In this document: positions 33,001 through 42,696 of the stretch, in pieces
How positions within the stretch are numbered: the stretch's first letter is position 1
How the letters are laid out: every line of letters begins with the position of its first letter
Assembly: GCA_003427395.1 (NCBI GenBank)
Contig: BFEA01000414.1
Coordinates: 50,038 to 97,563, forward strand
DNA: 47,526 nt
Reading direction: 5' to 3'
DNA from: Chara braunii
Lineage: Eukaryota; Streptophyta; Charophyceae; Charales; Characeae
Program-made: the position numbers and the translations under genes
The notes under the pieces: model-generated
What the model saw: the letters and a program-made list of their open reading frames with translations, nothing else
Told to the model about the DNA's origin: nothing
Databases searched by the model: none

Positions 33001-35103
33001 ATCATTGGGACGTCATCTAACTGGCAGACTGGTTCAGACTCTTCAGAGTGAAGGGGTATCACACCAAATCGCTGCCACATCAAACAGAACTTGTACGGTC
33101 ATGATAGCTCTCCGTATTTGGGGCAACTTTCAGCCTAGAAACAGCAATATACTGACCATGCGTTCTACTCCTGTGAAGACAGTAGAGCCTCACAAGATCT
33201 CTATGAGCCCTGCCGCTATGCGAGCGAGCGAGCATTGAGCACTCCTGCAGCGGCGGCAGGTCGACTGCCTCAAAAACCAGACCTTGTGGCCCGCTATCGA
33301 CTCCACCACCATGATCTGGGCAGTGGGGGGGGGTTGACAGGTTGGCCCACAAGGTTGTTTTATGGCCGTAAATGAGGCCAGATGCATCCAGCGAAACACA
33401 ACATTGGGCCGCGATGACCCGTCGGCCCACAAGGTTGTTTTATGGCCGTAAACGAGGCCAGATGCATCCAGCGAAACACAACATTGGGGGGCGATGACCT
33501 GCCCACACCGATCTCCCCTGAAAACTTCTGCTGCCCTGCTCTTGCCGGCTGACAGCAGCAGAGCCGCGGCACCTTCACCACCGGTCCAGAGGCAGTACAG
33601 GCTCGTTCATCAAAATGGGTTCAGAGGCCCTGGCGGTTTACAGAAAATCTGGAGACCACGATAGAAAAGCCCACGGGGGGGGTGGGAGGCGGCAACAGAA
33701 AACACAGACTTTCTCCACTGCGCGAAAGGCAGGGAGTGAGGAGAGGGAGAGGAGGAAATGGGAGAAAACACAGAGGCGTTCTCAACTGCGCGAGAGGCAG
33801 GGAGCGAGGAGAGGGAGAGGTGGAAATGGGAGCATGGACGAGAGAATCCTCACCTGAAGATGTACTTGCCATACCCATGCTTCGCTCCCCACTGAAACTC
33901 GCCGATGTATCTGCTACCATCCGCACACGTCTGCATTCCTATCCCATGACTCTGACCCTTGGACCATTCGCCGGCATACACATCGCCGGTGTAAAACCGA
34001 TACACGCCATACCCGTCGCGGAGACCTTGCCTGTACTGCCCTCGATAGCGACTGCCCCTCGACCACGTTTCGACGCCGTTGCCATCGTACTTCCCATCAA
34101 CCCATTCACCCTCGTAGCGACCACTCATAGCAAAATAATACACCCCACAACCCGAGCATTTCCCCTGATAAAATTCCCCTTCGTAGCGATCGCCGTTGGT
34201 GTACGTATGGACCCCGCTGGCGGTTGCCCGGATGGACCGTGGTGTAGAGCTCAAAGTGGTGGCCACTCCCCCCGAGTCGCTCCCACTGCCGCTGCTACTC
34301 GAATGAGGAATGCTGCCGTAGTCCGCTTTGCACAACGACAATTTCCCCGCCTCCTCCGCCCCGCCAGCACCACCCCCCCCACTGCCGTTCCTCCGCAACA
34401 CAACTGGCAGCAAGTGCAACCCCTTGGGAGTCATCACAATCGTTCTGGTGAAGGACGACCCCGAGGACACCCGAAGCATTAGCACCCGCAGGTACGGCAC
34501 CGCCATCCGACATGCTAGAACCGCTGCAAAAAAGCACGCCAGAAGGATAGCAAATTCCAACCAGCTCTGTCCCGCCGACGCTTCCGAAGGGTTCAGGAGG
34601 TCTTTCCACGTGGGTTGATCTCCTGCTCTCATCACAAACCAGATAAAGATGCATACTGCAACAAGGACAAGTGGCATGAACGACGACAACGACGCCGCCT
34701 CGAGCAGCCGCCGGTCTCTGGCACTTTGGGTCGATGACCCCTGCGCGGAAACCGAAGGGGACCCTCCTCCGTACGCAGGGGTCACCGGTCCTGCCGCTGC
34801 TAGACCACAGATCCCGACCGTCACCGTCTGGGATCTGATCAACGACGACGAACTCCTTCCCAGCATCGACGGAGGCTTCATTCCCGCCCCGCCCCCCGAC
34901 CCACCCCCCGACCCACCCCCATCTGCCCTCTGCCCCACAATCAGACCCCCTTCCCATATCCGATGCGGATCTTGTCTCACACTGGAACCCCTCAGTCGCG
35001 GACTCTGTATTGATGATAATATCGATATTGTCGCATCCCGCATTGCCCCATCCCCCGCACCGCACTCCTGCTGTAGACTCGAGCCTCCTCCACTTGCCGC
35101 CAT
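26921..35103 (-). CDS. MORN-repeat membrane protein, three exons, 554 aa
   Basis: Join of exons 35103-33854, 29623-29365 and 27076-26921; total 1665 nt, in frame, stop TGA. Residues 1-140 are Gly/Ser-rich and low complexity. Two hydrophobic helices lie at about 142-159 and 181-205, separated by a short loop. After a Ser/Gly linker, seven full 23-residue MORN repeats and a partial eighth run from about 298 to 475 (pattern 'Y.GEW..G..HG.G'). The last ~50 residues are an Ala/Arg/Lys-rich helix ('QEARRAAAKAEAL', 'VAAANRAALAARVAAVKAA'). This order, and many residues, match a plant/green-algal family of membrane-anchored MORN proteins, often labelled 'SET7/9-like' although no SET domain is present. 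MORN repeats bind lipids or proteins at membranes; the exact role is unknown. The MORN periodicity crosses the exon 1/2 junction without a break, which proves the splice. ATG 35103 is the first in frame. Confidence 0.93.
27760..27877 (+). mobile_element. MITE-P family, full-length copy (intron 2)
   Basis: 118 bp, starting CTACCGTCTTCACCC and ending with the inverse GGGTGAAGACGATAG. The inverted repeats of about 29 bp have few mismatches. Confidence 0.88.
28085..28345. repeat. CAA/GAC triplet-rich tract
   Basis: Imperfect ACA/GAC/CAG/CCA triplets without a consistent coding frame. Confidence 0.75.
28570..28950 (+). repeat. Intronic repeat pair, copy A
   Basis: 'CTGTATCCAGCTGC.TTCACGTCCAA', a T-run, then 'CCCAGGCTTGGCA' and 'CAGTGAAATCCAGGGTCGG' to 'ACAGGCTCGGAG' occur in the same order at 31850-32205. 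Confidence 0.8.
28980..29320. repeat. (GAA/GAC/GAT)n microsatellite field
   Basis: Purine-rich triplets with a pure GAA core at about 29120-29172. It ends about 45 bp from exon 2. Confidence 0.92.
29365..29623 (-). CDS. MORN protein exon 2
   Basis: Acceptor TTTTACAG|GAATGG, donor GTGCAG|GTGAGA. It supplies the third base of codon 417 and residues 418-503: the rest of MORN 6, MORN 7 ('HRYEGAWHEGRKQGLG') and partial MORN 8, then a Ser/Pro linker. It ends in phase 0. Confidence 0.93.
29640..30345. repeat. AT-rich degenerate minisatellite
   Basis: 'ACATCCAAGTTTGGATA', 'GTTAATAAATCAATTCCAG' and 'AAATCCATTTAGAGTTTGGC' (each two to four times). CCAAGTTTGG is itself palindromic. The true locus of the 34 bp misplaced at 17558 lies within it (29987-30020). 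Confidence 0.75.
29688..29802. other. Single-N join with identical 57-bp flanks (assembly artefact)
   Basis: 29688-29744 and 29746-29802 are identical around one N at 29745, the same signature as at 8121. Confidence 0.88.
30739..30986. repeat. 126-bp tandem duplication
   Basis: Two units ('aaatctacgtcgccgc' to 'cagaaagca') differ at a few positions. Confidence 0.93.
31020..31835. repeat. Six-unit tandem array, 120-157 bp spacing
   Basis: 'TGGATGCATCTGGCCTCAG' followed by 'TTACGGCCAGATTCAGTTGA' recurs near 31074, 31214, 31363, 31496, 31653 and 31773. The central 'TGGCCTCAGTTACGGCCA' is an imperfect palindrome. Two inverted relatives lie at 33360-33490. Confidence 0.9.
31850..32215 (+). repeat. 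Intronic repeat pair, copy B
   Basis: Partner of 28570-28950, running into a poly-T tract and the gap. Confidence 0.8.
32233..32408. other. Scaffold gap, 176 N
   Basis: A run of N flanked by poly-T and poly-A. Confidence 0.99.
33083..33186 (+). mobile_element. MITE-P family, eroded copy (intron 1)
   Basis: The core 'GTATTTGGGGCAACTTTCAG' and the right end are clear. The left inverted repeat is only weakly kept ('AGAACTTGTACGGTCAT'). Confidence 0.7.
33344..33503. repeat. 80-bp tandem duplication
   Basis: Two units, nearly identical, containing the inverse of the 31-kb array motif. Confidence 0.93.
33698..33829. repeat. 65-bp tandem duplication next to exon 1
   Basis: 'gaaaacacaga' to 'gaggaaatggga' occurs twice. 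It lies 25 bp into intron 1. Confidence 0.9.
33854..35103 (-). CDS. MORN protein exon 1
   Basis: Codes for residues 1-416 plus two bases of codon 417. It ends TTCAG|GTGAGG, a strong donor. It holds the low-complexity N terminus, both membrane helices and MORN repeats 1-5 plus the start of the sixth. The antisense frame (34649-35545) stays open only because of the GC-rich codon use. Confidence 0.93.
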
Positions 35104-35259
35104 GAGATACCATGCCTTGCTTTGCCCCCCTGCACAGTATTCAACCCCCTCTCCCCCTATAAAATCGAAAACAGATTCAGAATCACAAGAATGCTCTGTT
35201 GCCCGTCATTTTCCACTTCAACACCCCCCTCACCCTTACCCTGCTGCCGCCACCCAACA

Positions 35260-35260
<1 letters not shown>

Positions 35261-35333
<73 letters not shown>
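35261..35333. repeat. 73-nt poly-C tract upstream of the MORN gene
   Basis: Uninterrupted C73 ending in GGG, 158 bp before the ATG; poly-G on the gene's sense strand. It probably lies in the promoter or 5' UTR. Confidence 0.92.
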
Positions 35334-35335
<2 letters not shown>

Positions 35336-35896
35336 GCCACCCTCCCCGCCACCCCCCGTATCCCCTTCCCCACAGCGAATGGGCCTTCTTCGCCACAGAC
35401 AAGAACACACACCCACACCGCAGTCCCCAACACAACCCTCGCTGAAAAGCCACAAACCGAAGAGCCGCTCAATTACACATCATCAGCCAACGACGCTCCC
35501 ACACAAAGTCTCGACGATTACGCCACCGACAACGCCGCCCAATGATGTCCAGCAACGTTCGTGCACCCGTACTGACCACCTCCTTCAGGGCTCACCCATG
35601 CGGAGCCCCCGTCACGTCCCCAAGACCACAAGACATGAGTGCGCCATGGAACTCTGCTTGCCGCAATGCATGACAACTCCACGAAGTCGCAGGACGCTCT
35701 GCTGCACCTACAAGTCGCCACAAAACCACCATATCTACTTCAATACTTGAGAAAATGAAAGAAAATGAATGTCGTCCATCCTTCTGACAAATTCCAACAC
35801 AGGCCATCATAAGTCTGAGTCGGCACATCATCCCACCCTTCCCTTTCTTTGTGCGTGTGTGCATGTGTCATGCATGCGACACACCGAGTCTCACTC

Positions 35897-36290
35897 AGAA
35901 CAGTTCACGATCCCGACCGACACATCTCAATCCCAACATGTGTCAAAAGTCGTCAAAAGTCAAACAGACCGTACAGAAATCTGACTCAGAGCTCGTTTCA
36001 GCCAACCTATCACTCTGTCGAGAGACCAGAGACGGAGGGGGAAGAAAAAAAGAAAGCTGAGATCAGAAACGAACCACTCCACACAACTCTGAGTCTCTGT
36101 CTCTAAGAACAGTCCGGGATCCCAACCGACACGTCTCAATCCCGACATGTGCTAAGAGTCAAACAGACCGTACAGAAGTCTGACTCGGCTCGTTTCACTC
36201 CACTGATCACCGGGTGCAAGACCAGAAACGGCAAAAAAAAAAAAAAAAAAAAAAGGGATAAAAAAGAAAGTCGAGACCAGAAAGTATCTC
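35897..36290. repeat. 210-bp tandem duplication
   Basis: 'CCGACACATCTCAATCCCAACATG', 'GTCAAACAGACCGTACAGAA' and 'GAGACCAGA' (parts) recur 210 bp apart with moderate divergence. Confidence 0.85.
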
Positions 36291-36599
36291 GGCGGGTACC
36301 AGCCACTGGCCACGAACTCCACCTGCATCAGCTTGAGGTTCTTCCTTTCGATGACGGAGGCAGGACGTTTCTGGTTCCCTGTCTCCGGGGTTGCACGTTC
36401 TTCCAGATTTTATCTATCTTGGTTAGCCTGGGGTTAATTCCTTGGCTTTCGCATAGTTATTCTTTTGATTAAGTTCATTTTCATTTCTATATGAGCATCA
36501 TCTTCCCCCCCTCCTTCCCCCTCTCTTAAAATTCCGTATGGCCTTCTGCAACATTCCAGCCGAAAGCCAGACTAGATTCATTTCACCAATTTGAATTAG

Positions 36600-36603
<4 letters not shown>

Positions 36604-36658
<55 letters not shown>
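36604..36658. repeat. 55-nt poly-A tract
   Basis: A pure A run. 36300-36600 before it and 36660-37000 after it show no recognised feature. Confidence 0.95.
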
Positions 36659-36660
<2 letters not shown>

Positions 36661-37004
36661 CTAACCTCACTGATGGCATGTCGCAAGCTTCCACCTCAGT
36701 ACTTAGAAAAACCTGGGCACAGAAAACATGTCCCGATGACAGAGACACGCGACCACGTCATATAAATACCAATTAATACAACCAAAAATGCACCAAAAAA
36801 GATTGGGAAAAAAAGAAGACAGCGAAAGAAATTAAAATAGACAAAAAGGGATTCAACAACGGCACCCTCTCTTTTCTACGCTTTTTTATTTCTTATTTAA
36901 ATTTTTAATTTTTCAATACCGAAACCTTCTTTTCTCGTTTCTTCTTTTTTCAAAAATTCTTTTTCTATTTTTCCTCTTCTTTTTTTCACTTCCTTTTTTT
37001 TTTT

Positions 37005-37490
37005 TTTCAGGATTCCCACTGTGTTGTTGAGATTCAGCGTCAGCAAGTGTTTTTTTTTTCCTTCTTTATTTTAATAAGGGCGTCATCTTCTAGCTGATCC
37101 GCCCCACGTAAATTCAGAGTAATGTCAACTCATCCGGTCCCATTGGGACTCTAACTCAGGTCTGCTTTTTTTCACCTTTTTTTTTACTTTTTTTTTTTTT
37201 TTGCAGGATTCCCACCGTGTTGTCGAGATTCAACGTCAGCAAGTGTTTTTTTTTTCTTTTTTATTTTAATAAGGGCGTCATTTTCTAACTTATCCGCCCC
37301 ACGTAAATTCAGAGTAATGTCTACTCATCTAGTCCCATTGGGACTCACTAAATATACCATAAGTGGTAATTTGGCTTTTTGGCTTGGAAGTCTTTCTGTA
37401 TTTTTGACTTCTTATTATTCTTTTCGTTTAACTCAGGTCTGCATTTCAACAGTACACAGGTGTACCAACTGAGTTAAGCCATTTGGTACT
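37005..37490 (-). mobile_element. tRNA-derived SINE-like cluster
   Basis: On the minus strand 'TTAACTCAGTTGGTACACC' (A-box-like) at 37485-37466 and 'GCAGACCTGAGTTA' plus 'GAGTCCCAATGGGAC' form a tRNA-like head. Bodies with 'TACTCTGAATTTACGTGGGG' (37270-37320, 37085-37125) end in A-rich tails. Two bodies lie in tandem. In the upstream copy about 90 bp (37345-37432) split the head, with TGAGT on both sides. Confidence 0.65.
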
Positions 37491-37500
37491 GAGTTAGGCT

Positions 37501-37985
37501 CGTGGGCGTTTTTCTTTTCTGGTACTCACGCCAGTACCTTGTACACTGGGACGCTAAGGGCCAGATCCCACTGGCAAAGAGGATTGGAATAAGCCTCTGA
37601 AACTGGACGTGTTCGTGGAGAGGTGCAAACAGTTGTGATTGAACTGCTTTTCTGCATCTCTGTGTAGAACACGTCCAGATTCAAACTCTTATTCCACTGC
37701 TTTTCTGCTTGTGGGTGTTTTTCTTTTCTGGTACTCACGCCAGTACCTTGTACAATGGGACGCTAAGGGCCAGATCCCACTGGCAAAGAGGATTGGAATA
37801 AGCCTCTGAATCTGGACGTGTTTGTGGAGAGGTGCAAACAGTTGTGATTGAACTGCTTTTCTGCATCTCTGTGTCCAACACGTCCAGATTCAGACTCTTA
37901 TTCCACTGCTTTTCTGCTCGTGGGTGCTTTCTTTTCTGGTACTCACGCCAGTACCTTTGAACACTGGGACGCTAAGGGTCTCGCG
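37501..37985. repeat. 209-bp tandem array, 2.3 units
   Basis: Units start at 37501, 37710 and 37919. Each contains an inverted pair ('GGAATAAG', 'GAATCTGGACGTGTT' against 'AACACGTCCAGATTC', 'CTTATTCC') and so can fold. Confidence 0.95.
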
Positions 37986-38460
37986 GCACGGTACACAAAA
38001 CAAAAACGAAACGAGTGAATCTGCCCACGAAAGGTGGCAAAATACAGTCGTTACTATTTATAGCAAACCGACGAACCTGGCCATTTTTTTTTTATTTTTT
38101 TTTTTAAGGCTAATTCTTTGAAGCCCAACCAATTCAATTACCTGTCAAATCTGGACAGGACGGCCTTTCAGGCCTTTTTTATTGTCATTGTAGTATTACG
38201 GGGAAACAAGTAGCAGCCACATCCATGCTCAAGCCTCCAACGAGGGAACCTGGCCATTTTCTGCAGGAAGATGCACTCGTTCCGTTTTTCGTTTCCTGTC
38301 CCGTGTGGCACACAAAACGAAAACGAACCGAGTGCATCTGCCCATGAAAGGTGGCAAAATACACTCGTTACTATTTATAGCAAACCGACAAACCTGGCCA
38401 TTTTCTGCAGGAAGATGCACTCATATCGTTTTTCGTTTGGTGTCCCGTGCGGCGACGCCC
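37985..38460. repeat. Foldback repeat with 'GAGTGCATCTGCCC'
   Basis: 'CACAAAACGAAAACGAACCGAGTG' type sequence and its inverse 'GCACTCGTTCCGTTTTTCGTTT' alternate (38264-38335, 38410-38450), with 'TTATAGCAAACCGACGAACCTGGCCATTTT' (parts) three times. The first copy is split by the poly-A-tailed retroposon at 38084-38189. Confidence 0.75.
38084..38189 (-). mobile_element. Poly-A-tailed short retroposon, copy 2
   Basis: Matches 15088-15193 over about 85 bp, again with the A tail on the minus strand. It sits inside 'CCTGGCCATTTT', so it inserted into an older repeat. Confidence 0.65.
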
Positions 38461-38995
38461 TAAGTCACAAAAGAATCTTCTTCCGAAGAAGTCCGAGGCC
38501 GAAAAACAGAAAACCAAAAAAAAAAAAAAAAAAAAAACACTAACAACTTCGAATTCGCCGACCTCGGGGAAGGCCCTCACACGAGTGCTTTGAGGAATGA
38601 ATCTGGCCACTATGTGAGGAACGTGCTTGCTGTTGGGTTTTGTTTTTTTCTGACCTTTCTTTTCCTTTAGGTGCCCTGCCAGCGAGGCAGCGCAGGGCGT
38701 ATTCCTTACCGGGCAAGTACCTGCCTCACTCACAAACATCATACTCACACCACTGTCTTAACCCAAAAAAAAAAAAAAAGGAAAAAAAAAACCAAAAAAA
38801 AAGTATGTACACCTTGAAAAAACGCTAAATTTTCTTGAATAGAACGTACGGTCGAATATAGCGTACGTACGTTGTATTAGAATATTTGGCAAATTTCAAT
38901 TTTTCGAAAAAATCATGAAATCCCCCCCCCTTAAAAAAAAAAAAAAAAATTGTACAATATTGTTGCAATAACAAACGACTCTTTTACCTGAGGGT

Positions 38996-39081
38996 GAGGT
39001 CCCACTAGCAAAGAGGATTAGATTGAGCTCCTGAATCTAGATTCAGGCATTCAATCCAATCCTGTTTGCTAGTGGGACCTC
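38996..39081. repeat. Palindromic element
   Basis: 'GAGGTCCCACTAGCAAA' (38996-39012) is exactly inverted at 39065-39081, and the pairing continues inward through 'GGATT.GATTGA'. It resembles the palindrome inside the 209-bp units. Confidence 0.85.
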
Positions 39082-39569
39082 GGCCCTGAGGACCATGTCG
39101 AAATTCACAACCGAACTCGAGAAGAAAATAAAAACAAGAATAAAAATATCTTATTAAGTTATTAGGGCATTTTGAAGTGCGTTCTGATTCCTTAAGAATT
39201 TCCGATCTTTAACAAACAAAAAAATTATTTAAAAAATCCCCAAAAAAACTATGTTGCACAAAATTGCTATACAAACAACTTTTGCCCGAGGGTCTTGGAG
39301 AAAATCCCAATTAAATTCGGGAAAAAAAAAAAACACACGTCGGTACAACAGGCTCCTTCAAAGTTGTACCCTAAAACTCATTGTGCCCGACGGTCTTCCG
39401 GAAAATCCCAACCAAATTCGAAAAAAATAAAACAAAATGACGACGATCAAACACACACACACACACACACACACTCAGAGAGAGCAAGTGTACGAATCTA
39501 GGTTCTGACCTCTCTCTCTCTCTCTCTCTCTCGTGATTGTATCGGTTACCTAACCTGTACGAGATCGAA

Positions 39570-39808
39570 CGTGGAAGGGTGGCTTCGAAATAAATCACAA
39601 ATCAAGGAAGTGACTCATCAATCACTTCTGTAGACAGATCTACCGAACCGGCGGGATCTCCAATCACACGATCAAACAAACGAGCAAACCTTTCGACCAA
39701 TTACCCAATCAACTAATCAACCAAACCAGTAAATGTAAATCGATCAACCGCCCAACCGCCCAATCAATCCGTCAACCAATTCACCCCTCATCAATTCCTC
39801 CATCCATA

Positions 39809-39842
<34 letters not shown>

Positions 39843-40025
39843 CCAGTCAATCAATCAATCAATCAATGTCAACCAGTCAATCAATCAATCAATCAATGTC
39901 AACCAGTCAATCAATCAATCAATCAATCAATGTCAACCAGTCAATCAACCAACTAAATCGTCAAGCAATAAGTAAACCAATGACTCAATCAATCAATCAG
40001 TCAATCAATTAGCCAATCAATACAT
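39570..40025. repeat. (CAAT)n field with ~30-bp higher-order unit
   Basis: CAAT/CAAC tetranucleotides. Within 39838-39950 'GTCAACCAGTCAATCAAT' repeats about four times. Confidence 0.92.
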
Positions 40026-40474
40026 CTATCGCTCGACAGAATCACACATACAAACGAACGATTTCCAAAAAAGAATAAATTTTCGGCGAGCACAATTTTT
40101 TTTCAACCCCTGCAGTCTGTTGTTAAGGATCCATTTAGTTTTTTAGACCCCGTTAACATAGTAAAAAATTCAAAAAAAAAAAGTTATTTTATTCGGATGT
40201 TAAAAAAAACAAGACGAAGTAGGAATTTTGACGTTATTAAAGTAAATGAAAAAGTGAAAAAAGGTAGTCCCGTTTTTTCCCCCCATGTCCTTCTTTTTGG
40301 GGGGGTACACGGGGAGTAGGGAAGGTAACTAGAGAATACACTGTACCTAGTCACGGCCAAAGAGAATGCACCCATCACCTTCGCCTTCACAGCTCAAGAG
40401 AATACACTGTACCTAGTCCCATTTCGCGTTCTTGGAGTTCCTTATCTCAGTCTTCTCTCTCGTGTCATTGGTCG

Positions 40475-40568
40475 GTTTATCCAGTCCCTTTTCCCCTGGT
40501 ACAGTGTATCAAGTCCCTTTTCGCCTAATACAGTGTATCTAGTACCTTTTCGCGCGTTTTGGGCTCCC
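40475..40568. repeat. Inverted-repeat partner of 45100-45200
   Basis: 'GGTTTATCCAGTCC' then repeated 'TACAGTGTATCNAGT' and 'TTTTCGC' match the reverse complement of 45100-45200. More 'ACACTGTACCTAGTC' copies lie at 40335-40430. Confidence 0.8.
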
Positions 40569-41176
40569 TTTCACGCCCACATCGCGCAGGTGATGGGTGC
40601 TCCTGAATGCATTTGCCGCCTAAGAGAACACGGCAAATTTTTTTTTTTTCGTCTTGTCTTTTTCTTGCTTTCTTCTCCTTGCCATTGTTTTTTTTTTTTT
40701 TTTTTTTTTCCCTTTTAGTTTTCGTTTTTTCGCTTTTCCCTTTTCCGGGGGGGGGAGGGGGAGCGAGGAAGGGAGGAACAACACGGTCTTTTCGCATCAC
40801 ACCTTCAAGAAAGTCATTTTATATAAATACCTATCTATCTATCTATATATCTATCTATATATTGTCACATTGTGAATCAGAGCGCAAAAAAGGGGAAAGA
40901 AAAAAAGGAAAAGGAAAAAAGGGGAAGGGGAAGGAGGTAAGGAAAGCTCCACCTGTTCATAACCTCTTACGTACAAGGCCAGCCACGTGGATGACAGGTT
41001 GAGCGCTGGCTGCCCCCATCCCCGTGTGTCACAAGGACCCACTTGCACGCAGCCAAAAGGCAAAGAGGTAAAGAAGGGGAGGAGGAAACCAAACCTGACA
41101 GGGAAAGAAAGATAAGGAAAGAAAGATAATCCAATTATCACAAAGCAAATAACACATCCCACAGATCAACGTACCT

Positions 41177-41214
<38 letters not shown>

Positions 41215-41230
41215 TATATCTATCTATATA

Positions 41231-41323
41231 TCGTCACAAACAGAACTGCCCGGTAAAACCGTAGGCAGAGAGAGAGAAGAGGACAACAAACGAGGGGCTG
41301 TGACAAACTGTTTCGTCGGAGTT
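41231..41323 (-). repeat. Repeat X, 5'-truncated copy
   Basis: Read on the minus strand it starts within the ribozyme-like part ('CGACGAAACAGTTTGTC'). It continues 'ACAGCCCCTCGTTTGTTG', a CT-rich stretch and a hairpin 'CTGCCTACGG...CCGGGCAG', then 'TTTGTGACGATATA'. This copy keeps the best right half. Another copy lies at 41662-41750 on the plus strand. Confidence 0.8.
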
Positions 41324-42056
41324 ATATCTATCTATATATAGATATCTATATAGATATCCATATCTATATATATATCGTCACGCTGTAAATCAGGGCGCGA
41401 AGGCGAAAAAAGCAAAAGAAGGAAAGGAAAAGAATATATATACATATACATATACATATATATCGTCACAAACAGAACTATATATCACCACATAAATATC
41501 AGAGCGCAAAAGCGAAAAAAACAAAGGAAAACAAAAAAGATTATCAGTTCATTTCTTATCTTCTTCCTTACAACTCCCCCTGTTCAGAACCTCTTGCGTA
41601 CAAGACCGCCCACGTGGATGTAGATTGAGCGGCGGCTGCCCCCACCCCCGTGTGTCATATAGCTTGTCAGAGCCCCTCGTTTGTTGTCCTCTCCTCTTCT
41701 CCCTCCCTCTCCTCTCTGCCTACGGTTTACCGGGCAGCTCTGTTTGATGATATATATATTATATATTGTCACACTGTGAATCGGAGCGCAAAGGCGGTAA
41801 AAAGCAAAACAAGGAAGGGAAAGAAAAAAAGTCAGGAAAGAAAGCCCCACCTGTTCATCACCTCCTACGTACAAGGCCAGCCACGTGGATGACAGGTTGA
41901 TCGCTGGCTGCCCCCATCCCCGTGTGTCACAAGGACCCACTTGCACGCAGCCAAAAGGCAAAGAGGTAAAGAAAAGGAGGAAACCAAACCTGACAGGGAA
42001 AGAAAGATAATCCAATTGTCACAAAGCAAATAACACATCCCACAGATCAACGTATC

Positions 42057-42150
42057 TTTTTTCTTTTTTTCTTTTTTTCTCTTTTTTTCTTTTTTTCTCT
42101 TTTTTTCTTTTTTTCTTTTTTTTTCTTTTTTTTTTCTTCTTTTTTTCTTT
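42057..42150. repeat. T-rich (T6-8 C)n tract
   Basis: Low complexity, between a Y copy and the candidate exon. Confidence 0.9.
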
Positions 42151-42152
42151 AC

Positions 42153-42297
42153 CTGTCCCCACCTCGGCAGATAGGACAGCTACGGTGAGGATGATGTGGA
42201 TGTTCACAAGGATGCCCAAGGAGAGCTGCGCCAGCACAGCATTCAGCAGGACGGCTAGCACGAACCATCCCATCAAAACAGTCCTGACAGAGGACAT
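42153..42297 (-). CDS. Candidate first exon of an unknown membrane protein
   Basis: ATG 42297 opens 48 codons ending in GGGACAG|GTAAAG, a good donor. The peptide has an N-terminal hydrophobic helix ('VLMGWFVLAVLLNAVLA') and a second one ('LGILVNIHIILTVAVLSA'), like a signal anchor plus membrane segment. Codons are GC-rich at third positions, as in the MORN gene and unlike the surrounding repeats, and the stretch is flanked by repeats on both sides. I do not recognise the family and found no convincing second exon. It could be an orphaned exon copied with a repeat. Confidence 0.3.
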
Positions 42298-42696
42298 GTT
42301 ATATATATATCAGAGCGCAAAAACGAAAAAAAAAACAGAAAGAAAACAAGAAAAAGTAAATTCGTTTTTTATCTTCTTCCTTCCAACTCCACCTGTTCAG
42401 AACCTCCTCATGCGTACAAGACCGCCGACGTGGACGTAGGTTGAGCGGCGGCAGAAACACGTCGGGGAATTTGCGCGTTTATGCAACTGAGAACTGTACA
42501 TGCGGGCGGAGAAGTATTATTGAAATATGTTGTCGATGCGTGTGCGAGGAGCAGAGTCTATGGCCACTGTTTTTCACTATTTCACTCTTCTTCTTCAATT
42601 ACATTCTTCTTCTTCAGTACTTCCTCTTCTTCTACTTCTTCCGTGCTGGGGTGGGGTTAAGTACTCATCTTGGGGCTTAACTTTCACCCCAGTCCA

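Larger units (their letters stand above)
29624..33853 (-). other. MORN gene intron 1 (4230 bp)
   Basis: GT-AG intron filled with repeats: two tandem arrays (30.74-30.99, 31.02-31.84 kb), 65- and 80-bp duplications near the donor, a MITE-P copy, a poly-T tract, a 176-N gap and an AT-rich minisatellite near the acceptor. No nested gene was seen. Confidence 0.88.

Noticed and set aside
34649-35545. 298-codon plus-strand ORF opposite MORN exon 1
   Set aside because: It is antisense to a confidently spliced exon, Pro-rich because of poly-C and GC-rich codons, and has no recognisable domain.
40850-42300. Several 60-140 codon ORFs in the Y repeats as a conserved protein
   Set aside because: Frames and stops differ between copies, so they are chance frames in a non-coding repeat.
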